Below are positions 1 to 9,096 of a stretch of 64,000 nucleotides of DNA, piece after piece; the stretch's first letter is position 1; each line of letters begins with the position of its first letter. The notes below the pieces were generated by a model. It had not been told where the DNA came from. It was given only the letters and a program-made list of their open reading frames with translations, and ran no database searches. This stretch comes from Blastococcus aurantiacus (lineage in GTDB: Bacteria; Actinomycetota; Actinomycetes; Mycobacteriales; Geodermatophilaceae). The translations under genes were made by a program, and so were the position numbers. Where the stretch lies: NCBI RefSeq assembly GCF_900102425.1, contig NZ_FNBT01000001.1:558001-622000 (forward strand), in the 5' to 3' direction.

Positions 1-16
1 TGCCCTGGAGTCGTCC

Positions 17-3000
17 GTGTCGCAATCCGTCCGTCTGCGTGGCGCCTCGCGCGTGCTGGCCACCGCCGTCGTCGCCCTCGCGGTGGTCTCCGGCGCACCG
101 GCCACCGCCCAGGCAGCGCCCACGGCGCCGGCACCGGTGACCACCCCGACCGCCGAGCCCGCCCCGCCGGAGCCGGGCAGCGAGCCCACTCCGGCCCCGC
201 AGCCGACTCCGGCTCCGGCTCCGGCCGAGGAGCCCGTCGAGTCCGGCGACACCGTCACCGGCACCCTCGTCCGCGTCTACGTCGACGAGATCGGGGATCA
301 CGGGAGCGGCGACCCCGGAGCGCTGGACCACGGCAACGGGGACCACGGGAGGGAGGAGACCGAGACCTGGATCGAGACGGGCGGCGGCGAGGCCGTGCGC
401 GTGGACTCCGCCGACGTCGCCGATGTCCCGCTGCTGGCCACCGTCGAGGTCACCCTGGGCACCGAGGAGCCGGTGGAGCCGGGCACCCCCGCCGGGACGC
501 CGCCCACGCACGAGGTGCTCGACGTCGCCGTGGTGGCCCCGGCACCCGAGCCGCCCGCCCGGCCGTCCGGTGGGGACGGGGCCGCGGCGGGAACGCCCAC
601 CAACACGCTCACCGTCGTCCTGGTCGCGCCCGCGGGGGCCACGCCGGACTCGACCACCGTTGCGCAGGTGGTCGCACACGTGACCGACCAGGTGGCGCCC
701 TGGTGGGCGACCGAGAGCGGCGGCACGGTCCGGATCGCCGTGGCCGCCTCCCGTGACTGGGTCACCTCCACCAAGCCGTGCACCGATGCGTCCGGCCTGT
801 GGGCCGACGCCGCCGCCGCGGCCGGCTGGAGCCCCGGTGCGGGCAAGCACCTCTTCACGTACCTCTCCACGAACACCCCCGGCTGCGGCAGCGTCGCCGG
901 GATGGGGAGCCTGGGCGCGGCTCCGACCACGGGCGGGAGGCTCTGGGTCAAGGGCCTCAGCCCCCTGGTCTCGGAGCACGAGCTGGGTCACAACTTCGGT
1001 CTCGGCCACTCCGCCAGCACGGCGTGCGCGGGCGCGGTCGAGACCGGCACCTGCTCGACCGTGGAGTACGGCGACGTCTACGACGTCATGGGCAACTGGC
1101 ACGACGGCAGCCTCAACGTCGTGCAGGCGGCACGCATCGGTCTACTGCCGGCTCCCCGTCAGCAGACCCTCGCGTCCTCCGGCACCGGCGGCGCGTACAC
1201 GCTGGCCCCCAACTCCGGCAGCGCAGGCGTCCGCGGCATCAAGCTGACCGACGCGGGCGGTGCCGTCTACTGGCTCGAGTACCGCACCCCGTCCGGCGCC
1301 GACGCCTACCTGGCCGACCGCGGGCGCAACAGCGCCGCGCCGTACGGCCTGCAGCCCGGCGTGCTGCTGCACCGCACGTCCACCGGCGGAGCCACGTCGG
1401 TCCTCCTGGACCCCACGCCGTCCGCGGGCGACAGCTACGACCGCCACTTCGCGTTCCCGATCGGTACGGGCGTGAGTTTCGGCGGCGGGAACTTCACCGT
1501 CACCGTGCAGGACGTCACCGCCTCGGCAGCCACGCTGTGGATCGCCACCCGGACGACCGCCGCCGCTCCGGCCAGGACGCCGATCCAGGCCGCGTACGAG
1601 GCGTCCGGCGCGATCAACGGGCCGCTCGGCCTGGCCGTCGCCGGGCAGACCTGTGGCCTGACCGGCGGCGGCTGCTCCCAGTCCTTCGCCGGTGGCTCGA
1701 TCTTCTGGTCGCCGGGCACGGGAGCACACCACGTCTCGGCCGCGGCGATCGCGACCCGGTGGACCGCCGGCGGTGGCGTCGACGGCGTCCTCGGCTACCC
1801 GACCACCGACACCCGGTGCGACTACTGGGGCACCACCTGCGAGCAGACCTTCCAGGGCGGCCGCATCGTCACGGGCTCGACCGGGACCTACGCCGTCGCC
1901 CCGCCGTTCGACGCCGCGTGGGCGGCTCGCGGGGGTGCCGACGGGGTGCTCGGCGCTCCGGCGACCGATGCGACCTGCGGCCTCAGCGGCGGTGGCTGCA
2001 CCCAGAGCTTCGAGCACGGCGCCCTGTACTGGACGGCCGCGACCGGCGCGCACATGGTGTCCACCGACCCGAACGCGTGGCGGAACACGACGGCGATCAC
2101 CGACCGGTGGCTGGCCGGCGACGGCCAGGGCGGTGCTCTCGGGTACCCGACCGCCGACGCCGTCTGCGGCCTCCCGTCCGGTGGCTGCAAGCAGGCGTTC
2201 GAGCGCGGGACGATCTACGACTCCTGGTACGGCACCACGGTCATGGCGCCGGGACCGATCACCGACCTCTGGCTGGCCGCAGGCGCCGAGAGCGGGCCGT
2301 TCGGCTACCCCCGCGCCGACGCCCAGTGCGACGCCGGCGGGTGCTGGCAGCGCTTCGTGGACAACCGCACGGTCACCTGGAGCCGCGCGACGGGCGCGCG
2401 CACCCTGTCCGACTGGGTGGGCGACACCTGGACGGGCTTCGCCGGTGCGTGGTCGGCGACGGGGGCGGGCGCGGGGCCGCTGGGCTACCCCGCCGGCGAT
2501 GCGACGTGCGCCCCGGGTGGTGGCTGCCGCCAGGCCTTCGAGGACGGCACCCTCCTCCGTGCCCGCTACGGCGACGCCCAGGTCGTCCTGGACGACGCCA
2601 TCGGCAGGTACTGGGCCGCGCGCGGGTCGGAGAACGGCGCGCTGGGTTACCCGTCGTCCGGACCGGTCTGCACCCTGCCCGGCGGCGGCTGCGTCCAGGA
2701 GTTCCAGAGCGGTCAGCGGGTCGTCTGGTCGGCGGCCGGCGGCGCGCACGCGCTGACCCCGGACGCCCACTGGGCCTGGGAGTCGACCGGCGGCGCCGCC
2801 GGCCGACTCGGCTATCCGACGGGCGACCGATTCTGCGGCCTGCGGGACCGCGGCTGCGGCCAGCACTTCCAGCGCGGCTCCGTCTACAGCAGCGACCACG
2901 GCACCCAGGCCCTGTACGGCGCCATCCGCACCGCCTGGGTGCAGCGCGGCTCCGAGCGCGGCCCGTGGGGCTACCCGGCCGACATGCCCGAGTGCGGCCT

Positions 3001-4027
3001 GCCCGGCGGCGGTTGCCAGCAGCGGTTCGCTTCGGGAGCCGTCGTCAGCTGGTCCGCCGCCACCGGCGCCCGCGCCGTCACCGGGCCCATCGGGTGGACC
3101 TGGGAGATGAGCGGAGGCGCACGCGGCCCGCTGGGCTACGCCGCGGGCAACGAGGTGTGCGGCCTGAAGGACCGCGGCTGCGCCCAGCACTTCACCAAGG
3201 GCTCGGTGTACTTCTCGCCGTCCACCGGCACCCACATCGTCTCCGGCACCATCCGCGACCGGTGGACCAAGCACGGCCGGGAGCGGGGCGCCCTCGGCTA
3301 CCCCGTCACCGACGCCTTCTGCGGACTGCGCGACGGCGGCTGCGGCCAGCACTTCGCCAAGGGCTCCATCTACTGGTCGCCGAAGACCGGCGCCCGCGCC
3401 GTCACCGGCGCGATGGTGAGCAGTTGGGCCACCCAGGGCTGGGAACGGGGCCCCCTCGGCTACCCCACCACCGACGCCTTCTGCGGACTGCGCGACGGCG
3501 GCTGCGGCCAGCACTTCGCCAAGGGCTCCATCTACTGGTCGCCGAAGACCGGCGCCCGCGCCGTCACCGGCGCGATGGTGAGCAGTTGGGCCACCCAGGG
3601 CTGGGAACGGGGCCCCCTCGGCTACCCCACCACCGACGCCTTCTGCGGACTGCGCGACGGCGGCTGCGGCCAGCACTTCGCCAAGGGCTCGATCTACTGG
3701 TCGTCCAGGACCGGCGCCCACATCCTCTCCGGGGCCATCCGCGACCGGTGGACGGCGCAGGGCCGGGAACGCGGTGCCCTCGGCTACCCCGTCACCGACG
3801 CCTTCTGCGGACTGCGCGACCGCGGCTGCGGCCAGCACTTCGCCAAGGGCTCCATCTACTGGTCGCCGAAGACCGGAGCGCACGCGGTCACCGGCGCCGT
3901 CCGCGACCGGTGGGCCGCCCAGGGCTGGGAGCGGAGCGCCCTCGGGTACCCGACGCGGGCCGCGACGACGACCGGCCGGCAGGTGGTCCAGACCTTCCAG
4001 CGCGGGAAGGTGGTCGTGCGCTTCTGA
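17..4027 (+). CDS. Secreted metzincin metalloprotease with C-terminal LGFP repeat array
   Basis: This 1336-residue protein is predicted to be secreted and cell-wall associated. Residues 1-33 look like a signal peptide (Arg-rich start, Ala/Val core, AQA site). A Pro/Thr/Ala/Glu linker follows (34-75). The zinc site HELGHNFGLGH is at 321-331 and a Met-turn (YDVMG, Met358) follows, which together define a metzincin, closest to the M11 gametolysin type. From about residue 530 there are about 15 repeats of roughly 54 residues with the LGYP/LGFP signature, most carrying a Cys pair (C-G-L then GGGC). In Corynebacteriales, LGFP repeats are linked to cell-wall binding, so the array probably anchors the enzyme at the wall. 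Two central repeats are identical at DNA level. The GTG start lies 17 nt from the window edge, so its upstream signals cannot be judged. The substrate is unknown. Confidence 0.9.
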   Translation: MSQSVRLRGASRVLATAVVALAVVSGAPATAQAAPTAPAPVTTPTAEPAPPEPGSEPTPAPQPTPAPAPAEEPVESGDTVTGTLVRVYVDEIGDHGSGDPGALDHGNGDHGREETETWIETGGGEAVRVDSADVADVPLLATVEVTLGTEEPVEPGTPAGTPPTHEVLDVAVVAPAPEPPARPSGGDGAAAGTPTNTLTVVLVAPAGATPDSTTVAQVVAHVTDQVAPWWATESGGTVRIAVAASRDWVTSTKPCTDASGLWADAAAAAGWSPGAGKHLFTYLSTNTPGCGSVAGMGSLGAAPTTGGRLWVKGLSPLVSEHELGHNFGLGHSASTACAGAVETGTCSTVEYGDVYDVMGNWHDGSLNVVQAARIGLLPAPRQQTLASSGTGGAYTLAPNSGSAGVRGIKLTDAGGAVYWLEYRTPSGADAYLADRGRNSAAPYGLQPGVLLHRTSTGGATSVLLDPTPSAGDSYDRHFAFPIGTGVSFGGGNFTVTVQDVTASAATLWIATRTTAAAPARTPIQAAYEASGAINGPLGLAVAGQTCGLTGGGCSQSFAGGSIFWSPGTGAHHVSAAAIATRWTAGGGVDGVLGYPTTDTRCDYWGTTCEQTFQGGRIVTGSTGTYAVAPPFDAAWAARGGADGVLGAPATDATCGLSGGGCTQSFEHGALYWTAATGAHMVSTDPNAWRNTTAITDRWLAGDGQGGALGYPTADAVCGLPSGGCKQAFERGTIYDSWYGTTVMAPGPITDLWLAAGAESGPFGYPRADAQCDAGGCWQRFVDNRTVTWSRATGARTLSDWVGDTWTGFAGAWSATGAGAGPLGYPAGDATCAPGGGCRQAFEDGTLLRARYGDAQVVLDDAIGRYWAARGSENGALGYPSSGPVCTLPGGGCVQEFQSGQRVVWSAAGGAHALTPDAHWAWESTGGAAGRLGYPTGDRFCGLRDRGCGQHFQRGSVYSSDHGTQALYGAIRTAWVQRGSERGPWGYPADMPECGLPGGGCQQRFASGAVVSWSAATGARAVTGPIGWTWEMSGGARGPLGYAAGNEVCGLKDRGCAQHFTKGSVYFSPSTGTHIVSGTIRDRWTKHGRERGALGYPVTDAFCGLRDGGCGQHFAKGSIYWSPKTGARAVTGAMVSSWATQGWERGPLGYPTTDAFCGLRDGGCGQHFAKGSIYWSPKTGARAVTGAMVSSWATQGWERGPLGYPTTDAFCGLRDGGCGQHFAKGSIYWSSRTGAHILSGAIRDRWTAQGRERGALGYPVTDAFCGLRDRGCGQHFAKGSIYWSPKTGAHAVTGAVRDRWAAQGWERSALGYPTRAATTTGRQVVQTFQRGKVVVRF
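3311..3634 (+). repeat. Perfect 162-bp tandem duplication inside the LGFP array
   Basis: Positions 3311-3472 and 3473-3634 are identical over 162 bp, exactly 54 codons, so one LGFP unit is duplicated in frame. Neighbouring units (for example after 3635) are similar but diverged. The lack of synonymous differences points to a recent duplication or gene conversion. Confidence 0.92.
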
Positions 4028-4100
4028 CGGGTCGGGGGGGCGGTGGTCCGTCGTCGCCCCGCACGGGTCGCAGGGTGCTCCGCGGGCGCCTGCGCGCTGC

Positions 4101-4106
4101 TAGTTT
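4101..4106 (+). promoter_or_regulatory. -10 box of a leaderless promoter (TAGTTT)
   Basis: TAGTTT lies exactly 7 nt before the GTG at 4114. This is the spacing expected if transcription starts on the first base of the start codon. There is no Shine-Dalgarno sequence before this GTG, which fits leaderless translation. The call is inferred from sequence only. Confidence 0.5.
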
Positions 4107-4113
4107 CCGGCCG

Positions 4114-6408
4114 GTGAGCGCGGCCAGCCCCGGACCCGGCGCCTTTGCCGAGGGGCTCCGCAGCCTGCGCGAGCGGCGCTCCCTCACCCAGGAGGAGCTC
4201 GCCGCCCGGGCCGGCCTCACGGGCAAGGCCGTCGGTGCGCTCGAGCGCGGGGAGCGGCGGCGCCCCTATCCGCACACCATCCGCGCCCTCGCCGACGCCC
4301 TGGACCTGGACGACGACGAGCGGGCTGCGCTGGCCGCTGCCGCCCGTCCGCCGTCCACGCCGGACGGCGAGGGGGTGCACCGGCTGCCGGCCCGGACGAC
4401 GCCGCTGCTGGGCCGCGACGCCGAACGCGAGGAGATCGTCGCCCTGCTGCGCTCGGGGACCACCCGGCTGCTGACGCTGACCGGCCCCGGCGGCGTGGGC
4501 AAGACCAGCCTCGCGCTCGACGTCGCCCGCACGCTCGCCCCCGACTTCCCCGACGGCGTGGCCGTCGCCGCGCTGGCACCGGTCGGGGAGCCGGCGCTCG
4601 TGCTGCCCACGGTGGCCCGCGCCGTCGGCGCCCAGGCGCTCCCTGCTCCGCTGGTCGACGCGCTGGCCGCCTACCTGGGCAACCGGAGGCAGCTCGTCGT
4701 CCTGGACAACGTCGAGCACGTGCTCGCCTGCGCCGGCGACGTCGCCGAGCTGATCGCCCGCTGCCCCCGTCTGGTCGTCCTGGCCACGAGCCGGGCGGCA
4801 CTGCGGGTCCGGGCCGAGCGGGAGCGACCGCTGACCCCGCTGGCGGTGCCCGCCGGCCCGGGCGCCGCCGCCGTCGCCGCATCACCGGCGGCCCAGGTCT
4901 TCCTCGACCGGGCCGCCGCCGTGGGCCGGCCGCTCCCCCTGGACGACGCCACGGCCGCCGCCGTCGCGGCCATCTGCCGTCGGCTCGACGGGCTCCCGCT
5001 GGCCCTCGAGCTCGCCGCCGCCCACGCCCGCTACCTCTCCCCGGCTGCGCTGCTCGACCGCCTCGACGCCTCCCTGGCCTCGCCGTCCGCCCGCGACCTG
5101 CCGCCGCGCCAGCGGACGATGCGCGCGACGCTCGACTGGAGCCACGACCTGCTGACGGCGGCGGAGCAGCGGCTGCTCCGCCGGCTGTCGGTGTTCGCCG
5201 GCGGGTTCTCCCTCGAGGCCGCCCAGCAGGTCGCCGACGACGACGTGCTGCCGGTGCTCGCGGGTCTGGTCGAGCAGTCGCTGGTGCTGCCGGAGCCGGA
5301 CGCCGCGCCCCGCTACCGGGTGCTCGAGCCGATCCGCCAGTACGCCGCCGCACGCCTGCAGCAGGCCGGGGAGGCCGACGCGGTGGCCGACCGGGCCGCC
5401 GACTTCTTCGCCGGTCTGGCCGCCCGGGCACGCACCGGCCTGCGCACCGCGGAGCAGGCCGGCTGGCTCGACGCGCTCTCGCGGGACCACGACAACCTCG
5501 GCGCCGCGCTGCGCCGGCTCCTCGACCGCGGCGACCCGCGCACGGCGGCGACCCTGCTCGCCGACACGTGGCTGTACTGGGCGCTGCGCGGTCACACCGT
5601 CGAGGGCCTCGGCTGGGTGCGCGTCGTCGCCGCCGCCGGCGGCACGGGCGCGGCCCTGCACCTGGCCGGCGCCGCCCTCGGCCTGGCTGCCGGCGACCTG
5701 CCCGGCACGGCCCGCGCCGCGGAGGCGGCCGTGGCAGGCGCCCGGGCCGCCGGCGACCAGGACGTCCTCGCCGAGGCGCTGCTGTTCGCGGGCATGGCCG
5801 CGGTGTTCACCGGCGCGTTCGACACGGCGCGGAACCGGCTGGCCGAGGTCGACGCCCTGCCCCGCTCCCCCGGACGGCGGTGGGTCGACGCCCACTCGGC
5901 GATGACCCACGGTCAGCTGGCGTTCGTGGCCGGAGACCTCGCCGGCGGAACCGCGGCGCTCGCCGAGGCCGAGCGGCTCGCCCGGGAGCTGGCCAGCCCG
6001 TTCAGCCTGGCGACGGCGCTCAACGTGCAGGCCAGCGTGGCCCTCGCCGCCGACGACGACGCCACGGCGCTCGACTGCTGGGCCGAGGCGGGCGCGCTGG
6101 CCGCCGAGGTCGGCACCAGCTGGACGCTGGCCTACACGCTGCCCGGCCTGGCCATCGTCGCCGCCCGACGGGGCCTGCCGGAGCTCGCCGCCGAGCTGTT
6201 CGCCGCCGGGTCGGCCACGGCCGAGGCGGACTCGGTGGCGGTCACGTTCCCGCCGGACCTCGCCGTCGCCGCTCAGTGGCTGCACACCGTCCGCGCGGAG
6301 CTGGGAGAACGGGACTTCACCGCGGCCTGGGAACGCGGGCGGGGCCTGCGCCCCTCCGACGTCCCCAGGGTCGCCGAGCTGATCAGCGACCGGTCCGCAC
6401 CCGGCTGA
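4114..6408 (+). CDS. XRE-type HTH / NB-ARC (STAND) ATPase regulator with TPR-like C-terminus
   Basis: This 764-residue protein is probably a signal-transduction ATPase that controls transcription. Residues 11-66 form an XRE-type helix-turn-helix (LTQEELAARAGLT...). Residues 90-400 form an NB-ARC/STAND module with Walker A GPGGVGKT at 124-131, Walker B LVVLDN near 194-199, and a winged-helix segment RQRTMRATLDWSHDLL. The Ala-rich helical remainder looks like TPR repeats, the usual ligand-sensing part of this family. I see no C-terminal LuxR or BTAD domain. The GTG at 4114 is chosen because it precedes the HTH and follows a -10-like TAGTTT by 7 nt. The last 26 bp overlap the convergent hemerythrin gene. 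The ligand and target genes are unknown. Confidence 0.85.
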   Translation: MSAASPGPGAFAEGLRSLRERRSLTQEELAARAGLTGKAVGALERGERRRPYPHTIRALADALDLDDDERAALAAAARPPSTPDGEGVHRLPARTTPLLGRDAEREEIVALLRSGTTRLLTLTGPGGVGKTSLALDVARTLAPDFPDGVAVAALAPVGEPALVLPTVARAVGAQALPAPLVDALAAYLGNRRQLVVLDNVEHVLACAGDVAELIARCPRLVVLATSRAALRVRAERERPLTPLAVPAGPGAAAVAASPAAQVFLDRAAAVGRPLPLDDATAAAVAAICRRLDGLPLALELAAAHARYLSPAALLDRLDASLASPSARDLPPRQRTMRATLDWSHDLLTAAEQRLLRRLSVFAGGFSLEAAQQVADDDVLPVLAGLVEQSLVLPEPDAAPRYRVLEPIRQYAAARLQQAGEADAVADRAADFFAGLAARARTGLRTAEQAGWLDALSRDHDNLGAALRRLLDRGDPRTAATLLADTWLYWALRGHTVEGLGWVRVVAAAGGTGAALHLAGAALGLAAGDLPGTARAAEAAVAGARAAGDQDVLAEALLFAGMAAVFTGAFDTARNRLAEVDALPRSPGRRWVDAHSAMTHGQLAFVAGDLAGGTAALAEAERLARELASPFSLATALNVQASVALAADDDATALDCWAEAGALAAEVGTSWTLAYTLPGLAIVAARRGLPELAAELFAAGSATAEADSVAVTFPPDLAVAAQWLHTVRAELGERDFTAAWERGRGLRPSDVPRVAELISDRSAPG

Positions 6409-7048
6409 TGTACCTCGCGTACTGCTTCGCGAACACCGTGCGCAGCAGGAACCGGACCGGCGCGGGGACGGTGCTGAGGATGTGCACCATCTCCTCGGGC
6501 GTCGCCTCCTCCGCCACGGCGCCGAACAGGATGGGCATCTCGGAGAACGTCGTCTTCTTCGCCCCGTGCTCGCCGAGCTCGTTCCACTCGGCCTGGTCGA
6601 TGTGGCGGGCGGCGAGCGGCAGGATCTCCCGCTCCTCGTCGTCGAGGTGCTCGAGCAGGGCCGTCCGCAGGGCGTCGAAGCCGGCGGCGACCTCTTCCGA
6701 GACCGCCGGCCGCGCCCCGGCCTCCCAGCGGTCCAGCGCCGGACCGAGGTCCTCGAGCGCGTCGTGCACCCGCTCGTGCTGTGCCTCCATGCGATGGACC
6801 AGCTCGGCGTCGGGGGTACAGCGCTCCAGCAGCTTGGGCCAGAGCAGCTCGTCCTCGCTGGTGTGGTGGCCTTCCAGTCCGCGCAGCACCAGCCGGGCGT
6901 GCCCGGCCAGGACGCGGGCGCGGGCGGTGTCGCCGGGGGCGACCTCCCGGACGAGCTGCGGGATGAGCCGCAGCTCGCGGCGGAAGACGCGGTGGACGAC
7001 CACCATGTCGTGGACGTCGGTCAGGGTCGGGTTCGAGGTCTGCGTCAT
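6383..7048 (-). CDS. Hemerythrin HHE domain protein
   Basis: This 221-residue cytoplasmic protein has a four-helix HHE cation-binding fold expected to carry a di-iron centre for O2, NO or peroxide sensing or storage. Ligand-like residues recur at helix positions: His19 in VVVHRVF, a His-His...Glu in EGHHTSEDEL, two His in MEAQHERVH, and His...Glu in LLEHLDDEE. The last 70 residues (EMPILFGAVAEEATPEEM...) are typical of actinobacterial members. It is transcribed toward the NB-ARC gene and overlaps its 3' end by 26 bp. CAGGCT lies 7 nt before the ATG, suggesting a leaderless transcript. A paralogue sharing the VVRRELRL-type first helix lies at 18123-18881. Confidence 0.88.
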   Translation of the reverse strand: MTQTSNPTLTDVHDMVVVHRVFRRELRLIPQLVREVAPGDTARARVLAGHARLVLRGLEGHHTSEDELLWPKLLERCTPDAELVHRMEAQHERVHDALEDLGPALDRWEAGARPAVSEEVAAGFDALRTALLEHLDDEEREILPLAARHIDQAEWNELGEHGAKKTTFSEMPILFGAVAEEATPEEMVHILSTVPAPVRFLLRTVFAKQYARYISRVRTGR

Positions 7049-7180
7049 GCCGTCGAGCCTGTCGGCGGGCCGTGGACCGGGACACCCACACGACCGCCAC
7101 ACCACCCCCACACCCGGGACGTACGGGGCGTCACCGGTGGCGGGGGTGTGAGCGGGGCCGCGACCGGGCAGGCTGGCGGG

Positions 7181-8218
7181 GTGAGCGACACGAGCAGGAG
7201 TGGATCCGGGTACGTCGAGCCGGAGTTCACGCGGGACGACAAGTACATCTCCGACCGGATCACGGCCGACGGGCGGGACGGCTGGCCGGTCGAGGCGGGC
7301 CGCTACCGGCTGATCGCCGCCCGCGCCTGCCCGTGGGCAAACCGCACGATCATCGTGCGGCGGCTGCTCGGCCTGGAGTCGGCGATCTCCATGGGGCTGT
7401 GCGGCCCGACCCACGACGCCCGCAGCTGGACCTTCGACCTCGACCCCGGCGGCCGCGACCCGGTGCTCGGCTACGAGCGGCTGCAGGAGGCCTACTTCGC
7501 CCGCGACCCCGAGTACCCCAAGGGCATCACGGTGCCCGCGGTCGTCGACATCCCCACCAAGGCCGTCGTCACCAACAACTTCCCGCAGATCACCCTCGAC
7601 TTCGCCACCGAGTGGACCGCGCACCACCGCGACGGCGCACCCGACCTCTACCCCGAGCACCTGCGGGACGAGATGGCCGACGTCATGCAGCGCGTCTACA
7701 ACGAGGTCAACAACGGGGTGTACCGCTGCGGGTTCTCCGGTTCCCAGCGCGCCTACGACAAGTCCTACGAGCGGCTGTTCACCGCGCTGGACTGGCTGGA
7801 GGAGCGGCTGACCGACCGCCGCTACCTCATGGGCGACACCATCACCGAGGCCGACGTCCGGCTGTTCACCACTCTTGCCCGCTTCGACGCCGTCTACCAC
7901 GGCCACTTCAAGTGCAACCGGCAGAAGCTGACCGAGTTCCGCGCGCTGTGGGGCTACGCCCGCGACCTGTTCCAGACCCCCGGGTTCGGCGACACGACGG
8001 ACTTCCCGCAGATCAAGGAGCACTACTACGTCGTCCACGCCGACATCAACCCGACGCAGATCATCCCGGCAGGCCCGGACACCTCGGTCTGGCTGACCCC
8101 GCACGGCCGCGAGGAGCTGGGCGGCTCCCCGTTCGGCGACGGCACGCCGCCCGGTCCCGTGCCGGAGGGCGAGCGCGTGCCCGAGGGCCACGGCCCCGGG
8201 GGCATCCCGCACCGCTGA
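7181..8218 (+). CDS. Glutathionyl-hydroquinone reductase-like GST (ECM4/YqjG family)
   Basis: This 345-residue protein belongs to the Xi-class GST family, which reduces glutathionyl-hydroquinones. The N-terminal thioredoxin-like domain carries the diagnostic CPWAN motif with catalytic Cys50. The family segments SMGLCGPTHDARSW, KGITVPAVVDIPT, VTNNFPQIT, YNEVNNGVYRCGFSGSQRAYD and GDTITEADVRLFTTL are all present. Actinobacteria generally make mycothiol instead of glutathione, so the physiological thiol is probably mycothiol (inference). The GTG start follows CAGGCT by 6 nt, so the mRNA may be leaderless. The short C-terminal Gly/Pro tail after residue 325 is not conserved in the family as I know it. 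Confidence 0.88.
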   Translation: MSDTSRSGSGYVEPEFTRDDKYISDRITADGRDGWPVEAGRYRLIAARACPWANRTIIVRRLLGLESAISMGLCGPTHDARSWTFDLDPGGRDPVLGYERLQEAYFARDPEYPKGITVPAVVDIPTKAVVTNNFPQITLDFATEWTAHHRDGAPDLYPEHLRDEMADVMQRVYNEVNNGVYRCGFSGSQRAYDKSYERLFTALDWLEERLTDRRYLMGDTITEADVRLFTTLARFDAVYHGHFKCNRQKLTEFRALWGYARDLFQTPGFGDTTDFPQIKEHYYVVHADINPTQIIPAGPDTSVWLTPHGREELGGSPFGDGTPPGPVPEGERVPEGHGPGGIPHR

Positions 8219-8240
8219 CCCACAGCTGAGCCACCGCTGC

Positions 8241-8246
8241 CAGGAT
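8241..8246 (+). promoter_or_regulatory. -10 box of a leaderless promoter (CAGGAT)
   Basis: CAGGAT ends 6 nt before the GTG at 8253 and no ribosome-binding site lies between. The same arrangement (CAGGCT, 6 nt, GTG) occurs at 7169-7174 before the gene at 7181, and (CAGGCT, 7 nt, ATG) on the minus strand at 7056-7061 before the hemerythrin gene. Confidence 0.45.
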
Positions 8247-8252
8247 GGGGCT

Positions 8253-9002
8253 GTGGCTCCCGGTGGTCGTCAGCCTGGTGCACCGGTCACCTCCCTGACC
8301 ATCGACCGGGGACGGTCGGATCCGGAGCGGTGGCCCTACACGGTGCCGGCCGTGCGGCAGGTGTACGACCGCGGTCTCGACCTCACGCCGGGTGCCACGG
8401 TGCTGGTGGGCGCGAACGGGGCCGGCAAGTCCACGCTCGTCGAGGCGATCGCCGCCGCCTGGGCCCGGCGGATCACCGCCTTCCGCGAGGACTGGCTGCA
8501 GCGGTCGATCGCCGAGCCGGCCGCCGAGGACTCCGACCTGCACCGCTCCCTGCGGCTGACCTGCACGCGGGGCGGGCCGACCGGTGGGCTCTTCCTCCGC
8601 GCCGAACGGCTGCACGAGCAGGCCGGGCAGTTCTCCGGCCGGGGCCGCTGGAGCGAACGGATCGACGGCCCGCTGCTGGGCCGCAGCCACGGCGAGGGCT
8701 TCCTGCAGGTGCTCGCCGGCATGGCCGCCGAGCCCGGCCTCTACGTGCTGGACGAGCCGGAGTCGGCCCTGTCCTTCGACAGCAGCCTCGTGCTGCTCAC
8801 GATCCTGCAGGACATGCTCGCCGCGGGCAGCCAGGTGGTGCTGGCCACGCACTCCCCCGTCCTGGCCGCGCTGCCCGGCGCCACCCTGCTGCAGCTCGAC
8901 GACCGCGGGATCACCCCCGTGGCCTACGACGACAGCGACCTGGTGACGTCGTGGCGGGCGTTCCTGCGCCGACCGGAGGACTTCCTGCGCCACCTGCGGT
9001 GA
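8253..9002 (+). CDS. AAA family ATPase, ABC/SMC-like
   Basis: This 249-residue soluble ATPase has an ABC/SMC-type nucleotide-binding fold without membrane segments. Walker A is GANGAGKS (53-60). A signature-like LGRSHGEGFLQVL segment follows, then Walker B LYVLDEPES (163-171) with Asp167/Glu168, and an H-loop in VLATHSPVLAALPGA. Stand-alone proteins of this shape occur widely next to unrelated genes and may act in DNA or RNA maintenance. Nothing here shows the partner. The GTG start is supported by the upstream -10-like box at 8241. Confidence 0.8.
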   Translation: MAPGGRQPGAPVTSLTIDRGRSDPERWPYTVPAVRQVYDRGLDLTPGATVLVGANGAGKSTLVEAIAAAWARRITAFREDWLQRSIAEPAAEDSDLHRSLRLTCTRGGPTGGLFLRAERLHEQAGQFSGRGRWSERIDGPLLGRSHGEGFLQVLAGMAAEPGLYVLDEPESALSFDSSLVLLTILQDMLAAGSQVVLATHSPVLAALPGATLLQLDDRGITPVAYDDSDLVTSWRAFLRRPEDFLRHLR

Positions 9003-9096
9003 CCGGCGCCGCCGCAGCCCGGCGATAGGCTGGGGACCCCATCCCGTTCCCCGTTGGGCCAGACCAGGTCCTCGCAACACCCTGAGGAGCCTGCTC

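Noticed and set aside
1142..3883. Open frame of 913 codons on the minus strand opposite the LGFP array
   Set aside because: It mirrors the repeat array and has an Ala/Val/Gly-rich composition with no domain, as expected for antisense frames in GC-rich repeats.
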